Positions 7,996-17,149 of a stretch of DNA of 39,953 bases are shown in pieces. Position 1 is the first letter of the stretch. Each line of letters opens with the position of its first letter. The stretch is from an uncultured Clostridia bacterium (GTDB lineage Bacteria > Bacillota > Clostridia > Lachnospirales > Lachnospiraceae), in NCBI GenBank assembly GCA_947174885.1, contig CAMWKO010000025.1, positions 1-39,953 of the forward strand. The letters are read 5' to 3'. The translations under genes were made by a program, and so were the position numbers. The notes under the pieces are model-generated. The model saw only the letters and a list, made by a program, of their open reading frames with translations, ran no database searches and was not told the DNA's origin.

Positions 7996-10323
7996 ATGAA
8001 GGATAGAAAAAATATTATTTTAATATTATCATGTGTGATTATTTGTATTGTGCTGATTGTATATGGAGTCTTAACTACTAAAGAGGATAATCCAATGGAT
8101 AATTATATTTCAAACGCAATAGTGGCAAAGGATGTTGCTATGCTGTTCCATTCCATGGATGAGATAAATGGACTTTCAAATAACAGCTTTGATGAAAATA
8201 TTAAAGAATGGTATGTTCCATATGTAAATATGATGTATGAGGATGAATACTTCAGCCAGAGTAATGTTAAGGCTACTGCAGCAGGTGTTGATGAAAAAGT
8301 TACTTTTGGGGGACTGGAAACTTTATTTACCAATATGGGAGTAGTTGATAAGGAATTAATGTCTTTTATAAATAATAATAAATCCAGTTCAAAAGTTACA
8401 TTGTTACAATGGTCAGAAATATATGAATGTATGGTCAGAAAATTAGATGTAAATAACACTGTTACCAGGCTCGAAACTATTGTAGTAGGTACACCGTCAA
8501 ATGATGAAACAATGGAAGCATGGACATTTAAAACCTCAAATGGAGAATTTAAGTTTTATGGATTATCGGTAGACTATTACATTGATAAAAAAGTAACGGC
8601 ATATGTAAAGGAGGGAGAATTATTACTTATCGGGAACGTGATTAGTGAAAATATAGAGTATAATAATTCATGGATAATTACTATGGATAATGGGAAAATA
8701 AAGGCATATATAGATGGAGTTATTAGAGAGTTTACTACTACATCAAAAACAGAATCTTACAGTAATGTAGTTGCTGACTTATCCCTGAAAAAAGGAAAGC
8801 TGGATAATTTTACTATAAGAAAAGATGTAGTTTTAGGCAAGGTTTTGTCCTCAAGTACAGACGGAATAGAAATTGAAGATAAAGGCTTTTATGAGCTGGA
8901 CGAAGATATTAAAGTTTACAGAACTTTTGGAAATTTAAGTATGCTAAAGGTAAGTGATATATTGGTAGGCTATGATATTGGACAGTATTTTATAAAGGAC
9001 GGTAAAGTAGTAGCAGTAGTTATAGATAGGGATGTCAATGCGGAAAATATAAGAGTAATACTTATGAATACAGGACATAGCAGTATATATCATGATGAGG
9101 TTGTACTTACATCTTCTACAGGACTGACCTTGGAGACAAAAAATAATACTTATGATATACCGGCAGGAGAGAGTTTATCATTAAATACAAGCAATGAATG
9201 GCTCAAAGAGGGCAGAGTAAAGATAGAAGCTAATGGGATTGACGGAAAGGTGTGTATTAAATCTATAAACAGGGGACAGGGAAGTCCTGAATACAGAGGA
9301 ACTATTGAAGTTAATATCTATGATGGCAAAATTATTATAATTAATGAATTGCCGGTGGAAAAATATCTTTTAAGTGTAGTGCCAAGTGAAATGCCATATA
9401 CATATAATATCGAGGCGCTAAAAGCGCAGGCAATATGTGCACGCAGCTATGCATATAAGCAAATTATGGGAAACGGATATAGCAGATATGGTGCACATGT
9501 AGATGACAGTACAAATTATCAGGTATATAATAATGCTGCTGAACAGGAAGCATCTACACAGGCTGTGGAAGAAACATATGGAAAGGTAATCACATATAAT
9601 AATGAGGTTATTACAGCATATTTCTTTTCGACCTCCTGTGGCAGTACTACTACATCACAGGTGTGGGGAAATGATGTACCATATACACAGGATAAGATAC
9701 TTACCAGTACTGAAAACGGGATGGACTTATCAAAGGAGGAAACCTTTGATGCATTTATCAGAGTATCGTATGACACATATGATAGTGAATATCCATGGTA
9801 CAGGTGGAATGTAAATCTGACGTTAGAGGAGCTTACTAATGTAATAAACAGTCATTTGGCACAAGTATGTGAAATTAGTCAGGGGAATGTATATGTGCTT
9901 AATGATAATGGAGATTATGTAAATGAATATGTTTCAAATATTGGAAATGTTAAAAAAATTGAAGCCACAGAGAGAGGCAAGGGTGGAGTATTAGAAAGTG
10001 TTATAATATATGGCAGCGATAAAACCGTTAAAATAACAAAAGAGTTGAATATAAGAAGAGTATTTAATGTAAGCGGATATACAATAAAAAGACTTAATGG
10101 TTCAGATGTAACAGAGTTTGCATTGCTTCCAAGTGCATATATAATATTTGATCCTGTTATTACGGATAATTTATTAAGTGGATATAATATCATTGGTGGT
10201 GGTTACGGACACGGAGTAGGACTAAGTCAGAATGGTGCAAATTATTTAGGAAAAAATGGCAGCAATGTAGAGGAGATTATAAAGTTTTTCTATAAGGATG
10301 TAGAGATAGAGAAGATGTATTAA
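7996..10323 (+). CDS. SpoIID/LytB-domain protein, membrane-anchored
   Basis: Predicted peptidoglycan-acting protein of 775 residues, tethered by an N-terminal membrane segment (~residues 5-27). The C-terminal ~350 residues carry the SpoIID/LytB domain: YRGTIEV, LPVEKYLLSVVPSEMP with the catalytic-type Glu near 465, ALKAQAICARSYA, STSCGSTT, and a terminal GHGVGLSQNGANYLGK near 737. In SpoIID this domain is a lytic transglycosylase that cleaves denuded glycan strands during engulfment. The protein is more than twice the length of classical SpoIID, with a ~400-residue extracellular N-terminal region I do not recognise. It is therefore a SpoIID relative, not necessarily the engulfment enzyme. The start follows AAAGGAAG. 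Its stop codon overlaps that of the convergent yihY gene. Confidence 0.85.
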   Translation: MKDRKNIILILSCVIICIVLIVYGVLTTKEDNPMDNYISNAIVAKDVAMLFHSMDEINGLSNNSFDENIKEWYVPYVNMMYEDEYFSQSNVKATAAGVDEKVTFGGLETLFTNMGVVDKELMSFINNNKSSSKVTLLQWSEIYECMVRKLDVNNTVTRLETIVVGTPSNDETMEAWTFKTSNGEFKFYGLSVDYYIDKKVTAYVKEGELLLIGNVISENIEYNNSWIITMDNGKIKAYIDGVIREFTTTSKTESYSNVVADLSLKKGKLDNFTIRKDVVLGKVLSSSTDGIEIEDKGFYELDEDIKVYRTFGNLSMLKVSDILVGYDIGQYFIKDGKVVAVVIDRDVNAENIRVILMNTGHSSIYHDEVVLTSSTGLTLETKNNTYDIPAGESLSLNTSNEWLKEGRVKIEANGIDGKVCIKSINRGQGSPEYRGTIEVNIYDGKIIIINELPVEKYLLSVVPSEMPYTYNIEALKAQAICARSYAYKQIMGNGYSRYGAHVDDSTNYQVYNNAAEQEASTQAVEETYGKVITYNNEVITAYFFSTSCGSTTTSQVWGNDVPYTQDKILTSTENGMDLSKEETFDAFIRVSYDTYDSEYPWYRWNVNLTLEELTNVINSHLAQVCEISQGNVYVLNDNGDYVNEYVSNIGNVKKIEATERGKGGVLESVIIYGSDKTVKITKELNIRRVFNVSGYTIKRLNGSDVTEFALLPSAYIIFDPVITDNLLSGYNIIGGGYGHGVGLSQNGANYLGKNGSNVEEIIKFFYKDVEIEKMY

Positions 10324-11216
10324 GGAGTAGTATCTTTTGAACGTTCTTCTTTTAGCTGATGTACCATTTGTTTTGCCATTTGGAAATGCTGATGAAAATA
10401 TACATTGATTTCAGCACCGATAAAAAGGATATACATACAAAAATATATCCACAAAAGTAGTAATATTACGGTTGCAAGTGGACCGTAAATATATGAATGG
10501 TTAGAATAATAATCTATATAAATGGAATAGGCATATGAAAAGATTTCCCAGCCAAGTGCTGAAAAAATAGCACCGGGAACATGGTCAATAAATCTGAAAT
10601 TTTTGTTTGGAACCATTTTATATAGAAGTACAAATATAAAGGATAAAAATGCAGGAATATATACACCTCTTATTGAAATAATAAATGCAGCAATATTGTA
10701 AAGTATTGGCTGATTATGCTCAAAAAAGGAAAGAAGTGAATTTCCAAATACCAAAACCGCAAGAGATACAATAATACCTACAATAAAAATTAAAGTATAT
10801 ATTGAGGCAAGCAGACGTAAAACAAAGTAATTTCTGTTTTCCTTTATGTCATATATACAATTTAAACCTTTAATAAGTGAAAGAATGCCCTTAGAAGAAG
10901 ACCAAATGGCAGTTATGGCAGTAATAGAAACAATAGCTATATCGCTATGAGTATATAAATCATTAATAACAGACATTGCAGTTTCATGAAAATTTGCTGG
11001 TATAATTGATGTAATTATACTTATTAAAAATTCTTCTGTTATATGTGTATATTTTAGTAATGTCAATAAAAGCATTATAAAAGGAAATACAGATAATAAT
11101 AAAAAATATGAGCTTTGGGCAGAAAAAGCACTAATATGGTCTTTGCCCAATTCATCTATGAAGCCTTTTATTAACGAATAAGCTTTGTAAATGAAAGATT
11201 TTTTGCCATGCTTCAT
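10320..11216 (-). CDS. YihY/BrkB-family inner membrane protein
   Basis: A 298-residue integral membrane protein with about six hydrophobic segments. Family features are the early SAFSAQSSYFLLLSVFPFIM region, ITAIWSSSKGILSLIKGLN in the middle, the GAIFSALGWEIFSYAYSIY segment, and the late YGPLATVILLLLWIYFCMYI stretch. These are characteristic of the YihY/virulence factor BrkB family (once called ribonuclease BN). The biochemical role of the family is not established. AAAGGAG precedes the start on the minus strand. It is the only minus-strand gene in the window. It converges on the SpoIID-domain gene with overlapping stop codons and no terminator between them. Confidence 0.9.
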   Translation of the reverse strand: MKHGKKSFIYKAYSLIKGFIDELGKDHISAFSAQSSYFLLLSVFPFIMLLLTLLKYTHITEEFLISIITSIIPANFHETAMSVINDLYTHSDIAIVSITAITAIWSSSKGILSLIKGLNCIYDIKENRNYFVLRLLASIYTLIFIVGIIVSLAVLVFGNSLLSFFEHNQPILYNIAAFIISIRGVYIPAFLSFIFVLLYKMVPNKNFRFIDHVPGAIFSALGWEIFSYAYSIYIDYYSNHSYIYGPLATVILLLLWIYFCMYILFIGAEINVYFHQHFQMAKQMVHQLKEERSKDTTP

Positions 11217-11245
11217 ATATCATAACTCCTTTGAATTTTTTATAA

Positions 11246-11276
11246 TAACACTGAGTTGTTTTTTAACTCAGTGTTA
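11246..11276. repeat. Perfect 12-bp inverted repeat upstream of yihY
   Basis: TAACACTGAGTT and AACTCAGTGTTA are separated by 7 bases and lie 30 bases before the minus-strand start codon. Position and symmetry allow an operator or a leader hairpin. There is no T-run on the minus strand, so it is not an obvious terminator for that direction. Confidence 0.5.
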
Positions 11277-11356
11277 GTATATCATATTTTATAATAATTA
11301 GAAACTTAATTAAATATTCCTAAGTTTAAATATTTTTTTCCCGCAAGCAAAGAGAA

Positions 11357-11378
11357 AAAGTCAAGCAAGCTTGACTTT
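11357..11378. repeat. Palindrome AAAGTCAAGC-AA-GCTTGACTTT
   Basis: Two perfect 10-base arms with an AA loop lie in the gene-free interval before the membrane diguanylate cyclase. A near copy occurs inside the ZTP riboswitch linker at 37616-37637. Confidence 0.7.
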
Positions 11379-11404
11379 GAGTTCATGAAGTTTAAAACTT
11401 TAAA

Positions 11405-11536
11405 ATGATATAAGCATATTGAACAAAAAATGTAATGAACAACAGACTTTATCATACATTTTATGTGCAAGATGTCTATGTTGCCTTTGGCAACAAGACT
11501 TTTTGAAGCTAAAAATAAAAAATACGGAAACTCAAG
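11405..11536 (+). repeat. Copy D of dispersed palindromic element (degenerate left half)
   Basis: The right half (11463-11536) is nearly identical to the right half of the copy at 34661-34846. Its terminal repeat (11499-11536) is the exact reverse complement of that copy's left end. The left half is diverged but still alignable (GATATAAGCATATTGAAC against GATGTAAGCATCTTGCAC). The left terminal repeat is replaced by a sequence resembling the one before the ftsZ palindrome. Confidence 0.7.
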
Positions 11537-11548
11537 TTAAATATTTAG

Positions 11549-11577
11549 TTGTTAAATTACTGGCTTTGTAATATAAT
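11549..11577 (+). promoter_or_regulatory. Predicted promoter for the membrane diguanylate cyclase
   Basis: TTGTTA (11549-11554), a 17-base spacer and TATAAT (11572-11577) begin 13 bases after the end of repeat copy D. Confidence 0.55.
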
Positions 11578-11619
11578 AAAACGAGTTATAGTGATTTGAT
11601 GATAAAATAGGAGTTTATT

Positions 11620-13290
11620 ATGTCATATATTAAAAAACATATAGAAGCAGTTGCATTTTTTATAGTGTTGTTTTTTATAATTGCAATGATTATAGTGGTC
11701 AATTCTTATGATAACTATGATACAGGCTTTTATAAAGGCTTTGAGATTGAAAAACTTACAAATGGATGGACAATGAAAGATAGTACCGGTCAAAGCAGGA
11801 AGACGTCTTTACCGATAAATGTTAATGTGTCAGACGATGTAATTGTAGAAATAGAACGTGTATTACCGGATGAAATAGATTTAAATACTTCAATTTGTTT
11901 CAGAACCAGTCACGCAAGGGTAGCAGTGCTTATAGAAGATGAGATTATTTATGATTATGCATGGGATGGAGATATACCGCTGGGAGAATCGCCAGGAGGG
12001 TTGTGGAATATTGTAGAATTGAAGCCTGAATATGCCGGGAAGATACTTACTATTAAATCCTACAGTCCGTATTCAAACTATAATGGAATGTTCAGAAGTG
12101 TTATATATGGCAGTAAGAATAATATTATTCTGTATTTACAAAAGGAAACCTTTTGGATGTTTTTCTTTAGCTGTATACCATTAGTTTTAGGAGTATTATT
12201 GCTTTTCATTGCGTTATTTTCGAACAAGGATATTTCGGGAAAGCCATTTCTATACATAGGAATTTTTATGTTGATTGTTGGTATCTGGGAAATGACAGAG
12301 TCGGGATACTTACAGTTTAAAAGCGGACATATGTTTACAATGCAGATATTAAATCTGCTGACTTTCGGGTTTATTCCTCTTAGTGCTGTTATGGCATTGA
12401 GATATACAAATATGCTAAAGTATCATTACAATAAACTATTTTGGAGTAATGTTGCGGCATTCTGCGTATATTTACTGTCACAGCTGGTAGGAATTGCAGA
12501 TATGACCTCTATTATGTGGATAATACATATTATGGTACTTGTAGACGGTGTATTCGTATTTATAGATACGAAAAAGTATTGTGAAGAGATGGAGGAAAAC
12601 GGAAGATTTTGGTTTATTACCATGACATATGCTTTTGTTTTTGTTTCTATTGTTATAGATATATACAGAGTATACATATATCCTGATTCTTATAATGGAT
12701 ACGTTACACGAATAGCGATAGTAATTTTCATTTTACTTATGGGAATAAACATCATATATGCTTCCATGGCACTTCAAAGGTCTAATGTTGAAAGAGAAAC
12801 TATTATCAGTATGGCATATACAGATAATCTTACAGGCATTAATAACAGACGTTGCTTTGAAGAAGATACGGAAAAACTTGTAGATGCTAAAAAGAACTTT
12901 ACAGTTGTAGCTATAGATATGAATAATCTTAAGATGATTAATGATGAGCTTGGTCACAAGTTTGGTGATGAAGCACTTATAAAAGTGGCTGAGGCACTTA
13001 AGATGTTTGAAAAGTTTGGTGAGAAATGTTATCGTATGGGTGGTGACGAGTTTGAGGTTATCTGTACACATATGACAGGTGAGGAAATTGATAATTTATG
13101 CGAAAAGATAAATGCTGAACTCGGAAAAACAGAATACTTCCCGGGAAAGCCACTGTCAATGGCATATGGATATTTTAGATTTAGTGCTAATATGGATAAG
13201 GAAATTAACAAGGTATTAGCACAGGCAGATAAGAAGATGTATGAAAAGAAAGCAAAGATGAAAGCGATGGGATATGCTACAAGAGATTAG
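11620..13290 (+). CDS. Membrane diguanylate cyclase with extracytoplasmic sensor
   Basis: Predicted c-di-GMP synthase of 556 residues. One N-terminal membrane segment (~10-30) is followed by a ~150-residue extracytoplasmic beta-rich region, then about seven membrane segments (~175-375). This layout resembles 7TM-DISM-type receptors. The C-terminal GGDEF domain carries DNLTGINNRRCFEED, DMNNLKMINDELGHKFGDEAL and an intact GGDEF at residues 474-478. No RxxD feedback site precedes it. GGAG precedes ATG 11620. It is transcribed alone, next to the phenylalanine T-box. The ligand is unknown. Confidence 0.88.
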   Translation: MSYIKKHIEAVAFFIVLFFIIAMIIVVNSYDNYDTGFYKGFEIEKLTNGWTMKDSTGQSRKTSLPINVNVSDDVIVEIERVLPDEIDLNTSICFRTSHARVAVLIEDEIIYDYAWDGDIPLGESPGGLWNIVELKPEYAGKILTIKSYSPYSNYNGMFRSVIYGSKNNIILYLQKETFWMFFFSCIPLVLGVLLLFIALFSNKDISGKPFLYIGIFMLIVGIWEMTESGYLQFKSGHMFTMQILNLLTFGFIPLSAVMALRYTNMLKYHYNKLFWSNVAAFCVYLLSQLVGIADMTSIMWIIHIMVLVDGVFVFIDTKKYCEEMEENGRFWFITMTYAFVFVSIVIDIYRVYIYPDSYNGYVTRIAIVIFILLMGINIIYASMALQRSNVERETIISMAYTDNLTGINNRRCFEEDTEKLVDAKKNFTVVAIDMNNLKMINDELGHKFGDEALIKVAEALKMFEKFGEKCYRMGGDEFEVICTHMTGEEIDNLCEKINAELGKTEYFPGKPLSMAYGYFRFSANMDKEINKVLAQADKKMYEKKAKMKAMGYATRD

Positions 13291-13304
13291 AAAAGGCTTA
13301 TTTA

Positions 13305-13333
13305 TTGACATTGTTTTCTATTTATGCTAAACT
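13305..13333 (+). promoter_or_regulatory. Predicted promoter of pheST
   Basis: TTGACA (13305-13310), a 17-base spacer and TAAACT (13328-13333) lie immediately upstream of the T-box leader. Confidence 0.7.
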
Positions 13334-13369
13334 GTGAAAAGTTTAATATAGATATAATTATTTCATATT

Positions 13370-13614
13370 TACAGACTATGATAGTGCATAGTAGATGTAT
13401 ATATTCTTTCAGAGAAAGGAAGTCATTGGCTGAAAGCTTCCTTAGGTTCATATATACATTGAAATTCACACTGGAGTTTTGCTTTTGAAGTTATAGTAGA
13501 AGGCAACGTGAATACGCGTTAAGTATAAGAGAGTCTGATTTTTTCAGGAATTCGGGTGGTACCGCGGATATATATTTCGTCCCTTTTTAGGCATGAAATA
13601 TATATCCGCTTTTT
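13370..13614 (+). promoter_or_regulatory. T-box leader, phenylalanine-specific
   Basis: A tRNA-sensing leader in front of pheS. Stem I begins near 13372 (GACTATGA pairing with TTATAGT near 13490). The upper arm ATGTATATA pairs with TATATACAT. The predicted specifier codon is TTC (Phe) at 13465-13467, followed by A. The canonical T-box GGGTGGTACCGCG is at 13554-13566. It overlaps the left arm of the terminator: GCGGATATATATTTC (13564-13578) pairs with GAAATATATATCCGC (13595-13609) before five T's. Uncharged tRNA-Phe would stabilise the antiterminator and raise expression. Confidence 0.93.
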
Positions 13615-13640
13615 AATATTATATGAAAGGAAATGGAAAG

Positions 13641-14660
13641 ATGAAAGAGAGATTGCAGAAAATCAGAGAAGAAGCAATTCAGAAAATCCAAAGCTCAGAT
13701 AATCTTGATAAATTAAATGAAATTAAGGTTGCTGTACTCGGAAAAAAGGGTGAACTTACAGAGGTTTTAAAGGGAATGAAGGATGTAGCAGCAGAAGACA
13801 GACCTAAGGTGGGTCAGCTTGTAAATGATACAAGAGCTGCTATTGAAACAAAGCTTGAAGAAATGAAGAAAAAGCTTTCAGAAATGGAAAGAGAGCTTAA
13901 ACTTAAAAATGAAGTTATTGATGTGACACTTCCTGCTAAGAAAAATAATGTAGGTCATCGTCATCCAAATACTATTGCATTAGAGGAGCTTCAGAGGATA
14001 TTTGTAGGTATGGGATACGAAGTGGTAGAGGGACCTGAGGTTGAATATGATTACTATAATTTTGAGGCACTGAATATTCCTGCAAACCACCCTGCAAAGG
14101 ATGAACAGGATACTTTCTATATAAATGATAAGATTGTACTTAGAACACAGACATCACCTGTTCAGGTAAGGGAAATGGAAAAGGGAAAGCTTCCTATCAG
14201 AATGATAGCTCCGGGAAGAGTATTCCGCTCGGATGAAGTAGATGCAACACATTCACCGTCTTTCCATCAGGTAGAGGGACTTGTTATAGACAAAAACATT
14301 ACCTTTGCCGACTTAAAGGGTACATTGGCACAGTTTGCCAGAGAACTTTTCGGAGAGGATACAAAGGTTAAGTTCAGACCGCATCATTTCCCTTTTACAG
14401 AGCCAAGTGCAGAAATGGACGTTTCCTGCTTTAAGTGTGGCGGCAAGGGATGCAGAATGTGTAAGGGTTCAGGCTGGATTGAGATTTTAGGCTGTGGTAT
14501 GGTTCATCCGAAGGTGCTTAAGATGAGTAACATCAATCCTGAAGAATATCATGGATTTGCCTTTGGTATCGGACTTGAACGTATAGCGTTATTAAAATAT
14601 GAAATAGATGATATGCGTTTATTATATGAAAATGATACACGTTTCTTAAAACAGTTCTAA
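13641..14660 (+). CDS. pheS: Phenylalanyl-tRNA synthetase alpha subunit
   Basis: The catalytic subunit of the alpha2-beta2 enzyme that charges tRNA-Phe. The N-terminal helical coiled-coil region (residues 1-90) is followed by the class II core with VEGPEVEYDYYNFEALNIP, HPAKDEQDTFY, the motif 2 region RVFRSDEVDATHSPSFHQVEG and the motif 3 region GFAFGIGLERIALLKY. A Cys-rich CFKCGGKGCRMC segment, as in many clostridial PheS proteins, lies near residue 255. ATG 13641 is preferred to the in-frame ATG 13623 because GAAAGGAAA sits between them at the right distance. pheT follows after 25 bases, and both are under the Phe T-box. Confidence 0.96.
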   Translation: MKERLQKIREEAIQKIQSSDNLDKLNEIKVAVLGKKGELTEVLKGMKDVAAEDRPKVGQLVNDTRAAIETKLEEMKKKLSEMERELKLKNEVIDVTLPAKKNNVGHRHPNTIALEELQRIFVGMGYEVVEGPEVEYDYYNFEALNIPANHPAKDEQDTFYINDKIVLRTQTSPVQVREMEKGKLPIRMIAPGRVFRSDEVDATHSPSFHQVEGLVIDKNITFADLKGTLAQFARELFGEDTKVKFRPHHFPFTEPSAEMDVSCFKCGGKGCRMCKGSGWIEILGCGMVHPKVLKMSNINPEEYHGFAFGIGLERIALLKYEIDDMRLLYENDTRFLKQF

Positions 14661-14685
14661 ATATATTTGAAAGGAAGTAAAAAAG

Positions 14686-17106
14686 ATGAATACTCCATTG
14701 TCTTGGATTAAAGCATATGTTCCGGAGCTTCATGTGACCGATCAGGAATATACTGATGCAATGACTCTTTCAGGAACAAAAGTAGAAGGATATGAAAGAT
14801 TAGATAAAAATCTTGAGAAAATAGTAGTAGGTCAGATTGTAAAGCTTGAAAAGCATCCTGATGCAGACAAGCTTGTAATATGTCAGGTAAATATCGGAAC
14901 AGAAACTATTCAGATAGTAACAGGTGCACCTAATGTATTTGAGGGGGCTATTGTACCTGTAGTACTGGATGGCGGCAGGGTAGCAGGTGACCATGACGGA
15001 CATAAAACAGAAGGTGGTACAAGGATTAAAAAGGGTAAGCTTAGAGGTATTGAATCTAATGGTATGATGTGTTCTATTGAAGAACTGGGTTCAACAAGAG
15101 ATTTCTATCCGTTGGCTCCGGAAAACGGTATATACATTTTTCCTGAAGGTACACCTGTCGGAGCAGATGCAGTAGAGATACTTGGACTTCATGATACTGT
15201 ATTTGAATATGAAATTACCTCAAACAGAGTGGACTGCTTCGGAGTTATCGGTATTGCAAGGGAGGCTGCTGCTACCTTTAGAAAGCCGCTTGTACTTCCT
15301 GAGGTAAAAACTACAGGAAACAGTGAAGATGTAAACAGCTATATCAGTGTAGAAGTAGAGGATAAGGACTTATGTCCGAGATATTGTGCAAGGGTAGTAA
15401 AAAACGTAAAGCTTGCACCATCACCGGAATGGATGCAAAGAAGACTTGCTGCTTCCGGTATAAGACCTATCAATAATCTTGTAGATATTACAAATTATGT
15501 AATGGAGGAATATGGCCAGCCGATGCATGCGTATGACTTAAGTACTATTGCAGGTAATAAAATAATAGTTAAGCGTGCCAAGGATGGAGATGAATATACT
15601 ACACTTGATGGTCAGGTAAGAAAGCTTGACAGTAATGTTCTTATGATTTGTGATGCAGATAAGCCGGTAGGTATTGCAGGTATTATGGGTGGTGAAAACT
15701 CCATGATTACAGAGGAAGTAAAGGATGTACTCTTTGAAGCTGCCTGCTTTGACGGAACTAACATCAGACTTTCTTCAAAGAGAGTAGGTCTTAGAACAGA
15801 TGCTTCAGGCAAATTTGAAAAGGGACTTGACCCAAACAATGCCGGTGCTGCTATTGACAGAGCCTGCCAGCTCATTGAAGAGTTAGGTGCAGGCGAGGTT
15901 GTAGGCGGAATGGTAGACGTATACGATAATAAAAAGCAGGAAAAGAAAATTAAATTTGAGCCTGAAAAATATAATAAGCTTTTGGGAACAGACGTATCAA
16001 AGGAAGAAATGCTTGAGTATTTTGAAAGACTTGAGATACAGTATAATGAAGCCGATAATGAACTGATTATTCCTACCTTCCGTCAGGATTTGGAATGTGA
16101 TGCCGATATTGCGGAGGAGGTTGCAAGATTCTTCGGATATGACAATATTCCTATAACGCTTCCAAGCGGAGAAGCCACAGCAGGTAAGCTGAGCTTCAAG
16201 ATGAGAGTAGAGGCAGTGGCAAGAGATATAGCAGAATTTTGCGGATTTTCACAGGGAATGTCATACTCATTTGAAAGTCCTAAGGTATTTGATAAATTAC
16301 TGATACCGGAGGATTCTGAAATCAGAAGAACCGTAAATATTTTAAATCCTTTGGGTGAAGATTTCAGCATTATGAGAACAACATCACTTAATGGAATGTT
16401 AACCTCACTTGCTACAAATTATAACAGAAGAAATAAGGATGCAAGACTTTATGAGCTTGGCAATATATATCTTCCAAAGCAGCTGCCGCTTACGGAGCTT
16501 CCGGAGGAAAGAATGCAGTTCACGCTTGGTATGTATGGAGACGGTGATTTCTTTACAATGAAAGGCGTTATTGAAGAATTTTTTGATAAAATCGGTATGA
16601 GAGATAAACCGGAGTACAGCAATGAAGACAAAAAGCCATATCTTCATCCGGGCAGACAGGCAGATATTATTTATGATGGCAGGGTAGTAGGATATTTAGG
16701 TGAAGTACATCCTATAGTACTTGAAAACTATGATATTGGTGACAGAGCATATGTGGCAGTACTTGATATGCCAAATATACTTCCATATGCTACTTTTGGC
16801 AGAAAATATCAGGGCATTGCAAAATATCCGGCAGTTACAAGAGATTTAAGTATGGTAATGCCAAAGAATATCCTTGTAGGCGATGTTGAAAAGGTATTTG
16901 AAAAGAGAGGCGGAAAGCTTCTTGAAAGCTATAATCTTTTCGATATATATGAAGGTGCACAAATAAAGCAGGGATATAAGTCAGTTGCATATTCACTCAG
17001 CTTTAGAGATAAAGAGAGAACTTTAGAGGAAAAGGATATTGCAGACATTATGGAAAAGATACTTAAAGAGCTTAAGGAAAAGGATATTGAGCTTAGGAGT
17101 CTGTAA
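14686..17106 (+). CDS. pheT: Phenylalanyl-tRNA synthetase beta subunit
   Basis: The 806-residue beta subunit, responsible for tRNA binding and editing. Domains in order: the N-terminal MNTPLSWIKAYV; a tRNA-binding EMAP-like domain (~40-150, VICQVNIGTETIQIVTGAPN); the B3/B4 editing region (~210-375, PINNLVDITNYVMEEYGQPMHAYDL); B5 (~405-475, DLECDADIAEEVARFFGYDNIP following); and the C-terminal FDX-ACB anticodon-binding domain (~712-806, YPAVTRDLSMVMP). The length is normal. GAAAGGAAG precedes the start. Confidence 0.97.
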   Translation: MNTPLSWIKAYVPELHVTDQEYTDAMTLSGTKVEGYERLDKNLEKIVVGQIVKLEKHPDADKLVICQVNIGTETIQIVTGAPNVFEGAIVPVVLDGGRVAGDHDGHKTEGGTRIKKGKLRGIESNGMMCSIEELGSTRDFYPLAPENGIYIFPEGTPVGADAVEILGLHDTVFEYEITSNRVDCFGVIGIAREAAATFRKPLVLPEVKTTGNSEDVNSYISVEVEDKDLCPRYCARVVKNVKLAPSPEWMQRRLAASGIRPINNLVDITNYVMEEYGQPMHAYDLSTIAGNKIIVKRAKDGDEYTTLDGQVRKLDSNVLMICDADKPVGIAGIMGGENSMITEEVKDVLFEAACFDGTNIRLSSKRVGLRTDASGKFEKGLDPNNAGAAIDRACQLIEELGAGEVVGGMVDVYDNKKQEKKIKFEPEKYNKLLGTDVSKEEMLEYFERLEIQYNEADNELIIPTFRQDLECDADIAEEVARFFGYDNIPITLPSGEATAGKLSFKMRVEAVARDIAEFCGFSQGMSYSFESPKVFDKLLIPEDSEIRRTVNILNPLGEDFSIMRTTSLNGMLTSLATNYNRRNKDARLYELGNIYLPKQLPLTELPEERMQFTLGMYGDGDFFTMKGVIEEFFDKIGMRDKPEYSNEDKKPYLHPGRQADIIYDGRVVGYLGEVHPIVLENYDIGDRAYVAVLDMPNILPYATFGRKYQGIAKYPAVTRDLSMVMPKNILVGDVEKVFEKRGGKLLESYNLFDIYEGAQIKQGYKSVAYSLSFRDKERTLEEKDIADIMEKILKELKEKDIELRSL

Positions 17107-17149
17107 TTTTTTAAGCATATTTAGAAAGGTTTAAGGTAAAATATAAGTT

